The notes beneath the pieces were generated by a model. It was not told the origin of the DNA. It made no database searches and was given only the letters and a program-made list of their open reading frames with translations. Positions 25,723-35,435 of a stretch of DNA of 64,000 nucleotides are shown here, one piece after another. A program made the position numbers and the translations under genes. The DNA comes from Acinetobacter colistiniresistens (lineage in GTDB: Bacteria; Pseudomonadota; Gammaproteobacteria; Pseudomonadales; Moraxellaceae): positions 326,158 through 390,157 of the forward strand of contig NZ_KE340379.1 of NCBI RefSeq assembly GCF_000413935.1. Reading direction: 5' to 3'. The stretch's first letter is position 1. Every line of letters begins with the position of its first letter.

Positions 25723-26940
25723 ATGCGCTTTGTTGATGAAGCAGTCATTATCGTAGAGGCTGGCGACGGTGGCAATGGCGTAGCCAGTTTTCGCCGTGAA
25801 AAATTTGTCCCTTTTGGTGGTCCAGATGGCGGAGATGGGGGACGTGGCGGAAGTATTTACATCCAAGCAGATGATGATACCAGCACACTTGTAGATTACC
25901 GTTATACACGTCGTTATCGTGCAGAACGCGGTAAAAATGGTTCGGGTGCGAATTGTTCCGGCCGTGGCGGTGAAGACGTGATTTTAAAAGTGCCTGTGGG
26001 TACAACCATTGTGGATACTGAATCTGGTGACATCATTGGTGACTTGGTCGCTGATGGTCAGCGTGTAAAAGTTGCGCATGGTGGTGATGGTGGTTTGGGT
26101 AATACTCACTTTAAATCATCAACCAACCGTTCGCCACGTAAGTGTACACATGGCATCAAAGGCGAATATCGTGAAGTTCGTCTAGAGTTGAAAGTATTGG
26201 CAGATGTTGGTTTGCTTGGTATGCCGAATGCGGGTAAATCAACCTTTATTCGTGCAGTCAGCGCAGCAAAACCTAAAGTTGCCGATTATCCGTTCACGAC
26301 TATGGTTCCAAATTTGGGTGTAGTCGATGCGGATCGTCATCGTTCATTTGTCATGGCGGATATTCCAGGACTGATCGAAGGTGCGGCAGAAGGTGCAGGT
26401 CTGGGAATTCGCTTCCTGAAGCATTTGGCGCGTACCCGTATCCTGTTACATATTGTGGATGTTCAACCAATTGACGGTTCTGATCCTGCACACAATGCAC
26501 GCGCAATTTTAGGTGAATTAGAGAAGTTCTCTCCAACGCTGGCAAAACTTCCAGTGGTATTGGTGTTGAACAAGCTTGATCAGCTTCCTGAAGAGTCAAG
26601 AGAAGAGTGGTGTCAGCACATTCTTGATGAATTGCAGTGGAAAGGTCCAGTATTTAAAACTTCTGGTTTGATGTCGGAAGGGACTAAAGACGTTGTGTAT
26701 TACTTAATGGACCAGATCGAGCAACAACGTGAGCGTGAAGTTGAAGATCCTGAGTACGCAGCAGAAGTGAAAGCATTCCGTGAGCAGCTTGAAGCTGAAA
26801 CACGTGAACAAACCATCGCAGCAAAAGAAGCATATCGTGCCATGCGTAAAGCTCAGCGTGAAGCTGGTTTGGACGATGATGAAGACTTTGATGATGATGA
26901 GGATGAAGGCGATGTAGAAAGCATCTACATTCGTGACTAG
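25723..26940 (+). CDS. obgE: Obg-family GTPase
   Basis: Essential ribosome-associated GTPase (CgtA/ObgE), 405 residues. The Gly-rich Obg fold fills 1-160 ([29 protein letters not shown]). The G domain follows with P-loop GMPNAGKST at 166, switch region [24 protein letters not shown] and NKLD. The C-terminal tail is highly acidic (Asp/Glu run about 385-398), as in gammaproteobacteria. ATG preceded by GAGGA. The frequent upstream partners rplU-rpmA are not adjacent here. proB follows after 15 bases. Confidence 0.97.
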   Translation: MRFVDEAVIIVEAGDGGNGVASFRREKFVPFGGPDGGDGGRGGSIYIQADDDTSTLVDYRYTRRYRAERGKNGSGANCSGRGGEDVILKVPVGTTIVDTESGDIIGDLVADGQRVKVAHGGDGGLGNTHFKSSTNRSPRKCTHGIKGEYREVRLELKVLADVGLLGMPNAGKSTFIRAVSAAKPKVADYPFTTMVPNLGVVDADRHRSFVMADIPGLIEGAAEGAGLGIRFLKHLARTRILLHIVDVQPIDGSDPAHNARAILGELEKFSPTLAKLPVVLVLNKLDQLPEESREEWCQHILDELQWKGPVFKTSGLMSEGTKDVVYYLMDQIEQQREREVEDPEYAAEVKAFREQLEAETREQTIAAKEAYRAMRKAQREAGLDDDEDFDDDEDEGDVESIYIRD

Positions 26941-26955
26941 TAAACCGAGGGAAAA

Positions 26956-28089
26956 ATGATAGAAGTGGTCGATGGGCAACGTCAGCTCAATGCGTGTAAA
27001 CGAATCGTTGTTAAAATCGGATCATCTTTACTCACTGCAAACGGGCAAGGTTTAGATTTAAATGCAATTTCGCATTGGGCGAAACAAATTGCAGATCTAC
27101 ACAATGCTGGACATGAGATTATTTTGGTCTCATCAGGTGCAGTAGCAGAAGGGATGGTACGCATGAAACTTGCGAGTCGACCCACCGATCTACCCAGTTT
27201 GCAAGCTTGCGCTGCGATTGGTCAAATGGGCTTGATCCATACGTGGTCAAGTGTATTGGATCAACATGGCATTCAAACAGCACAAGTGCTACTCACTCAT
27301 GATGATCTAGCCGATCGTCGTCGTTATCTTAACTCTTGTGATGCTTTGCAAAACTTGATTGATTGGCATGTGATTCCTGTCATCAATGAAAATGACACCG
27401 TATCAACTGATGAAATTCGCTTTGGTGATAATGATACCTTGGCTGCAATGGTTGCAGGACAAGTACAAGCGGAATTGTTGATTATTCTGACAGATCAGCA
27501 AGGTATGTTTGATTCTGATCCGCGTAGTAATCCGAATGCGAAGCTGTTCTCGGCTGTTCGTGCATTGGATGATGGTCTGTTTGAAATGGCAGGCGGAGGT
27601 GGTGTACTGGGGCGTGGTGGTATGGTCACCAAAGTCCGTGCAGCGCGTCTAGCAGCACGATCAGGTTGTCCAACCTTGATTGCCAGTGGTGAAAGTGACA
27701 ACGTATTAGCACGTTTAATAGCGGGCGAGATGTTGGGAACTTTATTTACCACAGACAATGACCGTGTCACTGCACATCAGCAATGGTTGGCTGCGCATTT
27801 GCAAACTGCTGGGCGTCTGGTGATTGATGATGGTGCGGTTGAAGCGATTAAGCTCAAGCATCGTAGTTTATTGCCTGTGGGCGTTAAAGCGATTGAAGGG
27901 CATTTTGATCGTGGTGATGTGGTGGAATGCGTCGATAAAAACGGTGCTCGTATTGCTGTTGGGCGTGTGAATTTTAGTTCGCGTTCAGCAGAAATGATCA
28001 AGGGTTTATCGTCGGAAAAGGTGTATCAGGTTCTAGGTGAAGCACGTTCGCTAGAAATGATTCATCGGGATCATATGGCAATTTATTAA
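26956..28089 (+). CDS. proB: glutamate 5-kinase
   Basis: First enzyme of proline synthesis, phosphorylating glutamate with ATP. It is 377 residues: amino-acid kinase domain at about 15-260 ([60 protein letters not shown]) and a C-terminal PUA domain at about 285-360 ([21 protein letters not shown]). ATG at 26956 follows a GAGGG. Cotranscribed with obgE (15-bp gap). proA is not in the window. The terminator is shared with the convergent HAD gene. Confidence 0.95.
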   Translation: MIEVVDGQRQLNACKRIVVKIGSSLLTANGQGLDLNAISHWAKQIADLHNAGHEIILVSSGAVAEGMVRMKLASRPTDLPSLQACAAIGQMGLIHTWSSVLDQHGIQTAQVLLTHDDLADRRRYLNSCDALQNLIDWHVIPVINENDTVSTDEIRFGDNDTLAAMVAGQVQAELLIILTDQQGMFDSDPRSNPNAKLFSAVRALDDGLFEMAGGGGVLGRGGMVTKVRAARLAARSGCPTLIASGESDNVLARLIAGEMLGTLFTTDNDRVTAHQQWLAAHLQTAGRLVIDDGAVEAIKLKHRSLLPVGVKAIEGHFDRGDVVECVDKNGARIAVGRVNFSSRSAEMIKGLSSEKVYQVLGEARSLEMIHRDHMAIY

Positions 28090-28100
28090 ATTGTTTTCAA

Positions 28101-28131
28101 TGAAAAAGCCTGCTTTAAGCGGGCTTTTTCA
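28101..28131. terminator. bidirectional terminator after proB
   Basis: AAAAAGCCTGC/GCGGGCTTTTT with one G-U. It overlaps the last codons of the convergent HAD gene. Confidence 0.8.
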
Positions 28132-28789
28132 TGTCTGCGAGTTCTAATTGTGTGCCCTTTAATGAGGGCAGGGCTTGCTTTGTGCCCACCATATAAGCAT
28201 GGTCTGCTAGAGAAAGCATCTCTAAATCTTCTTCACTATTACCATACGCATAGATACTTTGGTAATTCGCTAAATTGTATTTCTGCAAAATACGTAATTT
28301 CTTTTGTTCACAGCTGCAATCTTCTGAACGATAACGGCCTGTTAAAACGCCATTCTTGATCTCTGTCTGGGTGCAAATTAAGTCGATATTCAGTAGTTTA
28401 CAGATTGAATCTAGGTACAGATCAATAGATGCGGAAACCAAAACAATATGATCACCTCGCTGCTGATGTTGTTGAAGTTGTTGCAGTAAATCTGGATCTA
28501 GGTTTTTAATCAGTTTTTGTGCATATTCCTGAGCCAATTTTTCAACAAAATCGATTGGAATATCTTTGAACATGGTTTCGAACAGGCGGGGTCGCATCGC
28601 ATGCGCAGGGTAAAGGCGTAAATAATAGGCTTGAATCCAAGGGAGAATCTTCAAGCCTTTTTTGACAATATGGCGTTTGGAAAGCACAAAAAAAATAAAC
28701 CCAGTAAAACTATCTCTTGGGTAAAGTGTCCCATCAAAATCAAATAAAGCTAAATTTAGAGTTTGATGTGTTTCGCTCTTTGCATGCAT
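28115..28789 (-). CDS. HAD superfamily IB hydrolase (SerB/PSPase-like)
   Basis: A 224-residue phosphatase-type protein. Motif I is DFDGTL (Asp17 nucleophile, Asp19 acid/base), motif II is VLVSASID, the conserved Lys is in the CEQKKLRIL region, and motif IV is YGNSEEDLEML. The cap region is helical. Subfamily IB includes phosphoserine phosphatase and the acyltransferase-linked CicA group; the substrate cannot be read from sequence. Its start overlaps the end of the upstream DUF1615 gene by 34 bp, so the two are cotranscribed. Confidence 0.85.
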   Translation of the reverse strand: MHAKSETHQTLNLALFDFDGTLYPRDSFTGFIFFVLSKRHIVKKGLKILPWIQAYYLRLYPAHAMRPRLFETMFKDIPIDFVEKLAQEYAQKLIKNLDPDLLQQLQQHQQRGDHIVLVSASIDLYLDSICKLLNIDLICTQTEIKNGVLTGRYRSEDCSCEQKKLRILQKYNLANYQSIYAYGNSEEDLEMLSLADHAYMVGTKQALPSLKGTQLELADMKKPA

Positions 28790-29964
28790 GTTTCATATCG
28801 TCCATTTACGCGACTGGCGAACCAATTGGTATTATAGTCACGACTGAGTTTAGGGCCTGAAATGATGACTTCAGGCATCATTGCATAAATTGGTTCTTTA
28901 TTGGTTTTACTTTGATACAGCTTTTGAATGGCTAAATAGGTTTGTGTATCCTCGAATTTTTTCTCTTTCTCTTTCTTTAAATCCGCGCGAATTTGGCGTG
29001 GTGTCACTAAAACCTTGTTATTGGTAAAGGCTGCGATAATCTCTTTTTCAGATTGGCTGAGGGTCGATTGCGGGCTACCATCTTTATTATAAAGTAATAA
29101 ATCACCATCCAAATCGAGGTCTTTATTTTGAATTACCTCAACCATCTTTTGAAAAGCAGCATTACGGCTGGAATACATACCTGAGTTGTAATCAGCAAAG
29201 CGATAAATGGCTTTATCGTAATCGGCAGAATATTCCATCAAACGATGGATTCCATAATATAAACCGCCGTATTGGGTGTAGAGATCATTCCGTAGTTCAG
29301 CGATATTGCCACTTTGGCGCTTGTGCTCTTTGGCATAATTAATGTGTACTTGCATTGAACCCAATGTGGTAATCGGGTTCATTTTCTCACCGATGTCTTG
29401 CCCGACCAACTTGGCTGCACCAGTTAAAGCACTGACATGATAGTGCTTTGACATATAATCAAAAATTTCACGATAAAGTAAATCAAGTTCACGCTCGGTT
29501 TTCACTTTACGCATTTGGCTCATATAGTTATTTTCAGGCGATGGCTGGTTTTTTAATACGTCTTCAAAATAACCAGCAACGGTACCGCCAATGGTTTCAC
29601 CCAGTTTTGCTTCAAACTTTTCATTCAGTCGAGTATTGATTTCCTTGACTGCTTTTTCACCTAGGCCCGGTACAGCTGGGTCGGCAACAAAGTTCGACTC
29701 CTGATCGACCACCGCGACAATACTACAGACATTCTGTTTGGTTTTCGGAATATTGAGTTGTTGCATGATATCGAAGATATCTTTCGACCATGATTGGCGG
29801 TCATTGACGCGAGGCGGAAGAACTTTGGTAATTTGTTCTGCCTTCATTTCAGGCTCTTTAGCATTTGACCACCATGCATTATCCCCACAAGCCGCTAAAC
29901 TTATGCTGATTGCCAAGAGGCTAAATGTCTTGAATAGAGGACGAGTCGAAAACGCTTGGTTCAT
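28756..29964 (-). CDS. DUF1615-type lipoprotein
   Basis: A 402-residue protein with a lipoprotein signal (LLAISISLAACGD). The mature domain contains EPEMKAEQITKVLPPRV, the segment NVCSIVAVVDQESNFVADP, GSMQVHINYAKEHKRQ and YRFADYNSGMYSSRNAAF. The QES and GSMQV motifs recall lytic-transglycosylase (goose-lysozyme-like) folds, so a peptidoglycan role is possible but unproven; DUF1615 is uncharacterised as far as I know. The start at 29964 (MNQAFSTRP) is preferred over 29982. It overlaps the downstream HAD gene. Confidence 0.8.
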   Translation of the reverse strand: MNQAFSTRPLFKTFSLLAISISLAACGDNAWWSNAKEPEMKAEQITKVLPPRVNDRQSWSKDIFDIMQQLNIPKTKQNVCSIVAVVDQESNFVADPAVPGLGEKAVKEINTRLNEKFEAKLGETIGGTVAGYFEDVLKNQPSPENNYMSQMRKVKTERELDLLYREIFDYMSKHYHVSALTGAAKLVGQDIGEKMNPITTLGSMQVHINYAKEHKRQSGNIAELRNDLYTQYGGLYYGIHRLMEYSADYDKAIYRFADYNSGMYSSRNAAFQKMVEVIQNKDLDLDGDLLLYNKDGSPQSTLSQSEKEIIAAFTNNKVLVTPRQIRADLKKEKEKKFEDTQTYLAIQKLYQSKTNKEPIYAMMPEVIISGPKLSRDYNTNWFASRVNGRYETCMQRAKHIKL

Positions 29965-30045
29965 AATGAAACAACACCGCACAAAAAGATGAGCCGAACG
30001 GGCGAATGAAGTATACTATGTTGATCAGAAATTGTAAGAAAATAT

Positions 30046-31071
30046 ATGTATATTGGTTCATATCAACTGTCAAATAATTTGATTGTTGCTCCGATGGCAG
30101 GCGTTACAGATCGGCCCTTTCGGACGCTATGTAAATACTTTGGTGCAGGACATGCGGTCAGTGAAATGATGACTGCTGACAAGACATTGCGCATGAGTAA
30201 AAAGAGCTTATATCGAGCCAATTTTGATGGTGAACTCGCGCCAATTTCATCACAAATTGCAGGTTCTGACCCTGAGCAGCTGGCTGAAGCTGCACGTTAT
30301 CAAGTCGCAAATGGTGCGCAAATCGTTGATATCAATATGGGGTGTCCTGCGAAAAAGGTCTGTAATAAACTTGCAGGCTCTGCATTGCTACAAGACGAAG
30401 ATTTGGTTGCACGTATTCTTGATGCTGTAGTGGCAGCTGTGGATGTTCCTGTGACTTTAAAAACCCGTTTAGGCTTTTTAAATGGCCATGAAAATATTAT
30501 GCGTGTTGCCAAGCGAGCTGAAGAGTCTGGAATTGCAGCATTGGCCTTGCATGGCCGTACCCGTGAAGACATGTATTTGAATACGGCACGATACGAGCTG
30601 ATTAAACAGGTTAAGGAACTGATCGATATTCCATTGATTGCCAATGGCGATATTGATAGTCCGGAAAAAGCTAAATATGTGCTGGACTATACTGGCGCAG
30701 ATGCCATTATGATTGGGCGAGCTGCTCAAGGCCGACCATGGATTTTTAGAGAAATTGCGCATTACCTAAAAACAGGGGAGCATCTTGCTGCGCCTGATAT
30801 TGCCGAAGTTAAAACAGTATTACTTGGGCATTTGGCGGAACTGTATCAGTTCTATGGTGAATACTCAGGTTGTCGTATTGCCCGTAAACATATTGCTTGG
30901 TATACCAAAGGTTTACGCTCAAGCAATGAGTTTCGTCAGAGCATGTATAAAGTTGAAAATACGGCAGACCAAGCCAAGGTCGTCGAGGCTTATTTTGATC
31001 AGCTACTGGATCAAGGACAGCGGATGAGTGATGTGCAAGTCGAACTGGTTAATTTATTAGATATCAAGTAA
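30046..31071 (+). CDS. dusB: tRNA-dihydrouridine synthase B
   Basis: FMN enzyme that reduces specific uridines in the tRNA D-loop, 341 residues. TIM-barrel start VAPMAGVTDRPFR, catalytic Cys100 in DINMGCPAKKV, substrate/FMN motifs TLKTRLGF and ALHGRTREDMY, and phosphate-binding NGDIDSPEKA and IGRAAQGRPW. A C-terminal helical domain binds tRNA. In enterobacteria dusB precedes fis; here the next gene is convergent oxyR, so that linkage is absent. Terminator shared with oxyR. Confidence 0.95.
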   Translation: MYIGSYQLSNNLIVAPMAGVTDRPFRTLCKYFGAGHAVSEMMTADKTLRMSKKSLYRANFDGELAPISSQIAGSDPEQLAEAARYQVANGAQIVDINMGCPAKKVCNKLAGSALLQDEDLVARILDAVVAAVDVPVTLKTRLGFLNGHENIMRVAKRAEESGIAALALHGRTREDMYLNTARYELIKQVKELIDIPLIANGDIDSPEKAKYVLDYTGADAIMIGRAAQGRPWIFREIAHYLKTGEHLAAPDIAEVKTVLLGHLAELYQFYGEYSGCRIARKHIAWYTKGLRSSNEFRQSMYKVENTADQAKVVEAYFDQLLDQGQRMSDVQVELVNLLDIK

Positions 31072-31086
31072 TCATTGTTATAGATC

Positions 31087-31121
31087 AAAAAAGCCTGTAA
31101 TGACATTACAGGCTTTTTTAT
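31087..31121. terminator. bidirectional terminator between dusB and oxyR
   Basis: AAGCCTGTAATG/CATTACAGGCTT, a long perfect stem flanked by A-run and T-run. Confidence 0.9.
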
Positions 31122-31125
31122 TGCA

Positions 31126-32031
31126 TTACTCTAAATGCGCTGTGATTTTTTGCAGAATTTGCAAGATCACATCAAACTCACTTTGTAATGGAGTGCTTTT
31201 ACGTGTAACTAAAGCCAAGGTGCGGCTTGGTGCAGCTTCAATTGATTTCACTGCAATATCTTCATTGAAGTGGATCATACTGTTTTTTAATGCAATCTCT
31301 GGCAATAAGGTAAAGCCGAGATCTGAAGAAACCATTTCAACAAGCGTTGGTAATGAGCTTGCTTTTAAGCGGTGATCATTTTTACGCTCACCCACAGGAC
31401 AGGCACTGAGCGCATGGTCACGTAAACAATGGCCTTCTTCAAGTAACATCAAACGCGAGAGATCTAAGTCATCTAAGGAATTTGCATTGGCGGCATTGCT
31501 ATCTTTCTTGTTATATACAAGAAATAGATGCTCTTTGGCAATTTCAGCGACTTTTAAACTGCGTGTGTCAAAAGGGAGCGCAAGTACAATCATGTCCAGA
31601 TTGCCATGTTCTAACTTTTCTACAATTTTCTCGCTTTGTGCTTCATGTAGATGCAGTTGAATTTTTGGCAATTGCTGATGCACTTCTTCAAGCAGTTGCG
31701 TCAGAATAAACGGTGCAATAGTTGGAATAATACCAAGATGTAAATCACCTGTTAAAGGCTCACTCATTTCTCGGCTTAAGCGCATTAAGTCCTGGGCATC
31801 TGCAAGCAATACTCGTGCTCGAGCCACAACTTGTTCACCTAAAGGCGTTAGACGGACGTTTTGACGATCACGCTCAACTAAGACGCCACCTAATAAACGC
31901 TCTAATTCCATGATGCCACCCGACAATGTTGACTGGGTGACAAAGGAACGACGCGCTGCTTCAGTAAAATGTAAAGTTTCTGACAACGTAACTAAATATG
32001 ATAGCTGTCTTAATGAGGGTAATGCAGCCAT
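31126..32031 (-). CDS. oxyR: hydrogen peroxide-sensing LysR regulator OxyR
   Basis: A 301-residue LysR-type regulator: winged helix at 1-65 (LRQLSYLVTLSETLHFTEAA) and a periplasmic-binding-like sensor domain. The two redox cysteines are present, Cys202 and Cys211 in EEGHCLRDHALSAC, corresponding to C199/C208 of E. coli OxyR, so it should be activated by H2O2 through disulfide formation. It is the last gene of the rubA-rubB-estB-oxyR unit, six bases after estB, the order reported in Acinetobacter ADP1. Peroxide defence and alkane-oxidation electron transfer therefore share a transcript. Confidence 0.95.
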   Translation of the reverse strand: MAALPSLRQLSYLVTLSETLHFTEAARRSFVTQSTLSGGIMELERLLGGVLVERDRQNVRLTPLGEQVVARARVLLADAQDLMRLSREMSEPLTGDLHLGIIPTIAPFILTQLLEEVHQQLPKIQLHLHEAQSEKIVEKLEHGNLDMIVLALPFDTRSLKVAEIAKEHLFLVYNKKDSNAANANSLDDLDLSRLMLLEEGHCLRDHALSACPVGERKNDHRLKASSLPTLVEMVSSDLGFTLLPEIALKNSMIHFNEDIAVKSIEAAPSRTLALVTRKSTPLQSEFDVILQILQKITAHLE

Positions 32032-32037
32032 AGTGTC

Positions 32038-32982
32038 CTAGTGTGATGATCTAAAGTGGTGAGCAAACAAACCACTAAGTTGTGGAATGAAATGTGCAGG
32101 AATATCATGCCCCATTCCTTGGATTAATTCAAACTTAGCACCAGAAATTGCTTTTGCAACAGCTTTCCCATGACTTGGCGGTAACAGTCGATCTTTTGAT
32201 CCATGTACAACCAGCGTCGGCTGAGTCATCGTTTTGTTCAATGATAACAAAGAACCCGTACATAATATTGCTAAAAACTGTTGAAGTACACCCGCTGGGT
32301 AAAAACTACGACGATATAATTTGCGAATGGTTTGAATTGACTCGACTGGATTGACATAACCGGGTGAACCAATAATTCGGAACACGTTTAAACTATGATT
32401 AATAATTGTTTCTTCATCATGTGCAGCTGGCTTGCCAATTAGGCTAAACAATTGCTTGGGATAAGGCGGTGGTAAAAAAGGTTGATTGTTGCTGGTGAAG
32501 AGTAAAGCCACTTTTTCTATTTTTTCTGGATATTTTGCGGCCACAATCTGTGAAATCATACCGCCCATGGATGCACCAAGCAGGTAAACTTTTTCAAGAC
32601 CTAGCTGATCAATTAACATGGCAACATCATCGGCCATATCATACAGGGTATAAGGTGCACCTTCATTGCCAAGGCCAAACATGAAGCGACTCATGAGTTT
32701 CATGGTGTTGAGCCGTTTTCCCTGATTGCGGATTTTAGAAGATAAACCGATATCCCGATTATCGAAACGAATGACACGGAAACCTTGGTCAATGAGAGCC
32801 TTACAAAAGAAATCAGGCCAAAATAGCATTTGTGCACCCAAGCCCATAATTAACAGGATGGTTGGGTGTTCAGGATTTCCTCCAATTTCAACATGCAATT
32901 CAATGCCATTACCTAAAGTGACTTTGGTCTCTTGCATAAATGAAGCATAGGGTGACACATTAAATTGAAGAGCACTGTTCAT
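32038..32982 (-). CDS. estB: alpha/beta hydrolase, EstB-type esterase
   Basis: A 314-residue cytoplasmic esterase. Nucleophile Ser138 in LGASMGGM; acid Asp in HGSKDRLLPP; base His in GMGHDIP; oxyanion loop IMGLGAQ. In ADP1 the gene in this position (between rubB and oxyR) was named estB and encodes an esterase; substrate specificity in alkane growth is uncertain. The ATG at 32982 follows an AACGGAT. It lies 78 bases after rubB and six before oxyR. Confidence 0.9.
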   Translation of the reverse strand: MNSALQFNVSPYASFMQETKVTLGNGIELHVEIGGNPEHPTILLIMGLGAQMLFWPDFFCKALIDQGFRVIRFDNRDIGLSSKIRNQGKRLNTMKLMSRFMFGLGNEGAPYTLYDMADDVAMLIDQLGLEKVYLLGASMGGMISQIVAAKYPEKIEKVALLFTSNNQPFLPPPYPKQLFSLIGKPAAHDEETIINHSLNVFRIIGSPGYVNPVESIQTIRKLYRRSFYPAGVLQQFLAILCTGSLLSLNKTMTQPTLVVHGSKDRLLPPSHGKAVAKAISGAKFELIQGMGHDIPAHFIPQLSGLFAHHFRSSH

Positions 32983-33060
32983 GATATCCGTTCCGAGTTG
33001 AATTCTTCTTATGCGTTTGGGAGGTGCAGAACTTTTCTCTGCAACTCCCGTATTTAAACT

Positions 33061-34242
33061 TTAAACTTGTGCTGGAATCAAGTCTGGAACCAACTTGGTT
33101 AAGCTTAAACGTTGTTTTGCTGCAGTTGCACCGAGAAGCACAAAACCTCTTAATGTACCTTCGCCATCAGCTGCTTTGGCCAACATGCCATCCTCGAACT
33201 CCTCTGTTTCCCAGTTCACGTCAACGTTTAGGGGAGCTGGTAAAACAGTTAATGGTGCAGCAGGCGTTTTGACTGCAACTGGCATGGCAGGGTAGTGTAC
33301 CGCAGTACTCTGACCACTCAGGGTTTTTGCTAAAGCACGTGCTTGTTGCATGATTGGCATGACATATGGCAGCAATGTACCGTTTACCTCAGCACAGTCA
33401 CCTACGGCATAAACATCAGTTTGATTGGTTTCCAATAAAGTATTGGTAATGATGCCGCGACTGGTTTGGATGTCTGCGGCTTTCGCTAAGGCAATATTTG
33501 GCTGTAATCCAATAGCGGACAGTACGATATCCGCAACTAAAGTCTGACCATTGGCTAAAGTGACGGCATAGTCTTCGCCGTCATTAATTTTGGATACTTT
33601 TTCAACTGTTGTTGAAAGGGCAAACTTAATGCCTGCTTGTTCTAGATTGGTCTGGAATGCTTCAGCGACATGATTCGGCAGTAGGCGACCCAGAGGTTGT
33701 GCTGCAAGATCGATCACGGTCACATCATAATTGCTATGTAACAAGTCATTGGCAAATTCACAGCCAATGAGGCCCGCACCAAGAATCACCACACGCTTAT
33801 CTTTACGTTTAGCCAGATTTTCACGGAAGTTGCGATAGTCGATGAGTGAGTTCACCACATGAATATCTTCACTGCCATCGCCTGCGATTGCTAAGCGAAT
33901 TGGATTTGCACCGACCGCAAGTACTAGTTTTGAATAAGGTTGAGTCAGCGTTTCACCATTTTTTTCTAATGTGATTTCATGGTTGGCTGCATTGATTTCT
34001 TTCACCCAGGTTTCTGCTTCAATGCGCATATTCAGTTGGGTAGCCATTTTGTTGGCATCGCCTAAAGCAATTTGTTCAGGTGCTTTATTGCCTGCAAAGG
34101 CATTGGATAATGTTGGTTTTGCATAATTTACCGCATCATCTGCGCAGATCATAACGAGCTCTTGTTCAGGACTCAGTTTACGAAACTCTCGAGCAACGGT
34201 ATAACCCGCCATACCTGATCCGATGATAACGATAGGATGCAT
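33061..34242 (-). CDS. rubB: rubredoxin reductase (NADH-dependent FAD oxidoreductase)
   Basis: Passes electrons from NADH to rubredoxin for the terminal alkane hydroxylase. 393 residues from the ATG at 34242, which has GGAG six bases upstream (an in-frame start at 34275 is rejected). FAD site VIIGSGMAGYTVARE at residues 4-18, NAD site VILGAGLIGCEFAN in the middle, and the third FAD motif TDVYAVGDCAEVNG. A C-terminal domain of about 80 residues follows. Located 83 bases after rubA. Gene order matches the operon known in Acinetobacter ADP1. Confidence 0.94.
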   Translation of the reverse strand: MHPIVIIGSGMAGYTVAREFRKLSPEQELVMICADDAVNYAKPTLSNAFAGNKAPEQIALGDANKMATQLNMRIEAETWVKEINAANHEITLEKNGETLTQPYSKLVLAVGANPIRLAIAGDGSEDIHVVNSLIDYRNFRENLAKRKDKRVVILGAGLIGCEFANDLLHSNYDVTVIDLAAQPLGRLLPNHVAEAFQTNLEQAGIKFALSTTVEKVSKINDGEDYAVTLANGQTLVADIVLSAIGLQPNIALAKAADIQTSRGIITNTLLETNQTDVYAVGDCAEVNGTLLPYVMPIMQQARALAKTLSGQSTAVHYPAMPVAVKTPAAPLTVLPAPLNVDVNWETEEFEDGMLAKAADGEGTLRGFVLLGATAAKQRLSLTKLVPDLIPAQV

Positions 34243-34325
34243 TCTAATCTCCAATATTTTTTTATTTAAAAACAAACGATAGCAAAAAAAAGACCATGAT
34301 CATTGTCATGGCCTTCTCGATCTAT

Positions 34326-34490
34326 TTAGATTTCAACCATTTCAAAATCAGCTTTTGAAACGCCGCAATCTGGGCAAGTCCAATCATCAGGAATATCTTC
34401 CCATTTGGTACCTGCTGCAATGCCGTCTTGTGGCCAACCTTCTGCTTCGTCGTAAATCCAACCACAAACGATACATTGATATTTTTTCAT
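34326..34490 (-). CDS. rubA: rubredoxin
   Basis: A 54-residue iron protein with one Fe(Cys)4 site: [11 protein letters not shown] and [14 protein letters not shown] supply the two C-x-x-C pairs. It carries electrons from RubB to the alkane hydroxylase (AlkM/AlkB type), which is not in this window. The frame opens at 34520, but the ATG at 34490 follows TTTGGAG and gives the standard length. First gene of the operon. Confidence 0.96.
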   Translation of the reverse strand: MKKYQCIVCGWIYDEAEGWPQDGIAAGTKWEDIPDDWTCPDCGVSKADFEMVEI

Positions 34491-34838
34491 GTGACTCTCC
34501 AAACTGATAGGTATGCTCAAATTGCCTTTCAGTAAAACTATTCCATAATGTCGCTACGATCGCTGCAATAGAACTAACTTGTGTTGATCGGGAGTTAGAT
34601 TTTTACGCAGAACGCCATTTAAGTAAAGTAAATGCAAGAGTTTAATCATTTATTCAAATAGCGATATGGCTATTCTATCTGAAAGTCTTGTTATTTGAGC
34701 AATTGCTCTAATTTTTTACAGCAATATAAATGCTTATGTAATTAAAAATGAATAATCGTATGAATATAGTGTGTATAAAAAATAAACATTCGAGAACAGG
34801 TTATGATAAATCACAACAATGATAATGGAGAAAAGTAC
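34491..34838. other. 348-bp divergent gap between rubA and the SRPBCC gene
   Basis: Must hold the promoters of both directions. I see no confident -35/-10 pair. A perfect 12-bp palindrome GAGCAATTGCTC (34697-34708) is present, but such palindromes are expected by chance at this window size. Confidence 0.35.
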
Positions 34839-35276
34839 ATGGAAACGCTGTCATATAATATAAAAATTTATGCAACCCCAGAGAAAGTTTGGGAGGTTTT
34901 GTGGGCACCTGAAAGTTATCAGGCATGGACAAAATTCTTTGCTTGCGATTCAACCATGAAAACCGATTGGAAAGTGGGTGGTAAGACCTTTTTTGGTGAC
35001 GGGAAAGGGAATGGCATGGTATCAACAATCGAAAGCATAGATGAACCTAAAGAGGTTGTTTTTAAACATCTTGGGATGATTCAAGATGGCAAGGAGGATC
35101 TGGATAGTGAGGCGGTGAAATCTTGGGCAGGCGCTTTAGAGAAGTATATGCTGTTTGATTTTAATGGTGAGACCCAACTACATGTCGAAGTCGATATTCA
35201 ACCTGAACATGTAGAATTCATTGATCAAGGTTTTGATCAAGGGCTTGCTATAGTCAAACATCTAGCTGAGAAATAA
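34839..35276 (+). CDS. SRPBCC (START-like) family protein
   Basis: 145 residues from the ATG at 34839, with GGAGA seven bases upstream (an earlier start at 34803 is less likely). Order of elements is typical of the AHSA1/polyketide-cyclase fold: N-terminal strand LSYNIKIYATPEKVWEVLWAPESYQAW, then WKVGGKTFFGDGKGNG, strands VSTIESIDEPKEVVFKHLG, LHVEVDIQP and a long C-terminal helix. Such proteins bind a hydrophobic ligand; no ligand is suggested by context. Confidence 0.82.
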   Translation: METLSYNIKIYATPEKVWEVLWAPESYQAWTKFFACDSTMKTDWKVGGKTFFGDGKGNGMVSTIESIDEPKEVVFKHLGMIQDGKEDLDSEAVKSWAGALEKYMLFDFNGETQLHVEVDIQPEHVEFIDQGFDQGLAIVKHLAEK

Positions 35277-35435
35277 GGGGTCAATGTGTGTTTTTCGGAT
35301 GGCTAATTGCTGCGTTATCTCGATTCAAAAGTTGATAAATCTTGATTTTTTTGAATTGTCTGGTTGAAACAATACGAAAATGGATTGTGATCTGCTATCC
35401 TATGTCACTTCTTTTTTTACTTAATCGAGGCAGAG

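Noticed and set aside
34697..34708. Perfect palindrome GAGCAATTGCTC between rubA and the SRPBCC gene.
   Set aside because: About 15 perfect 12-bp palindromes are expected by chance in this window; no supporting context.
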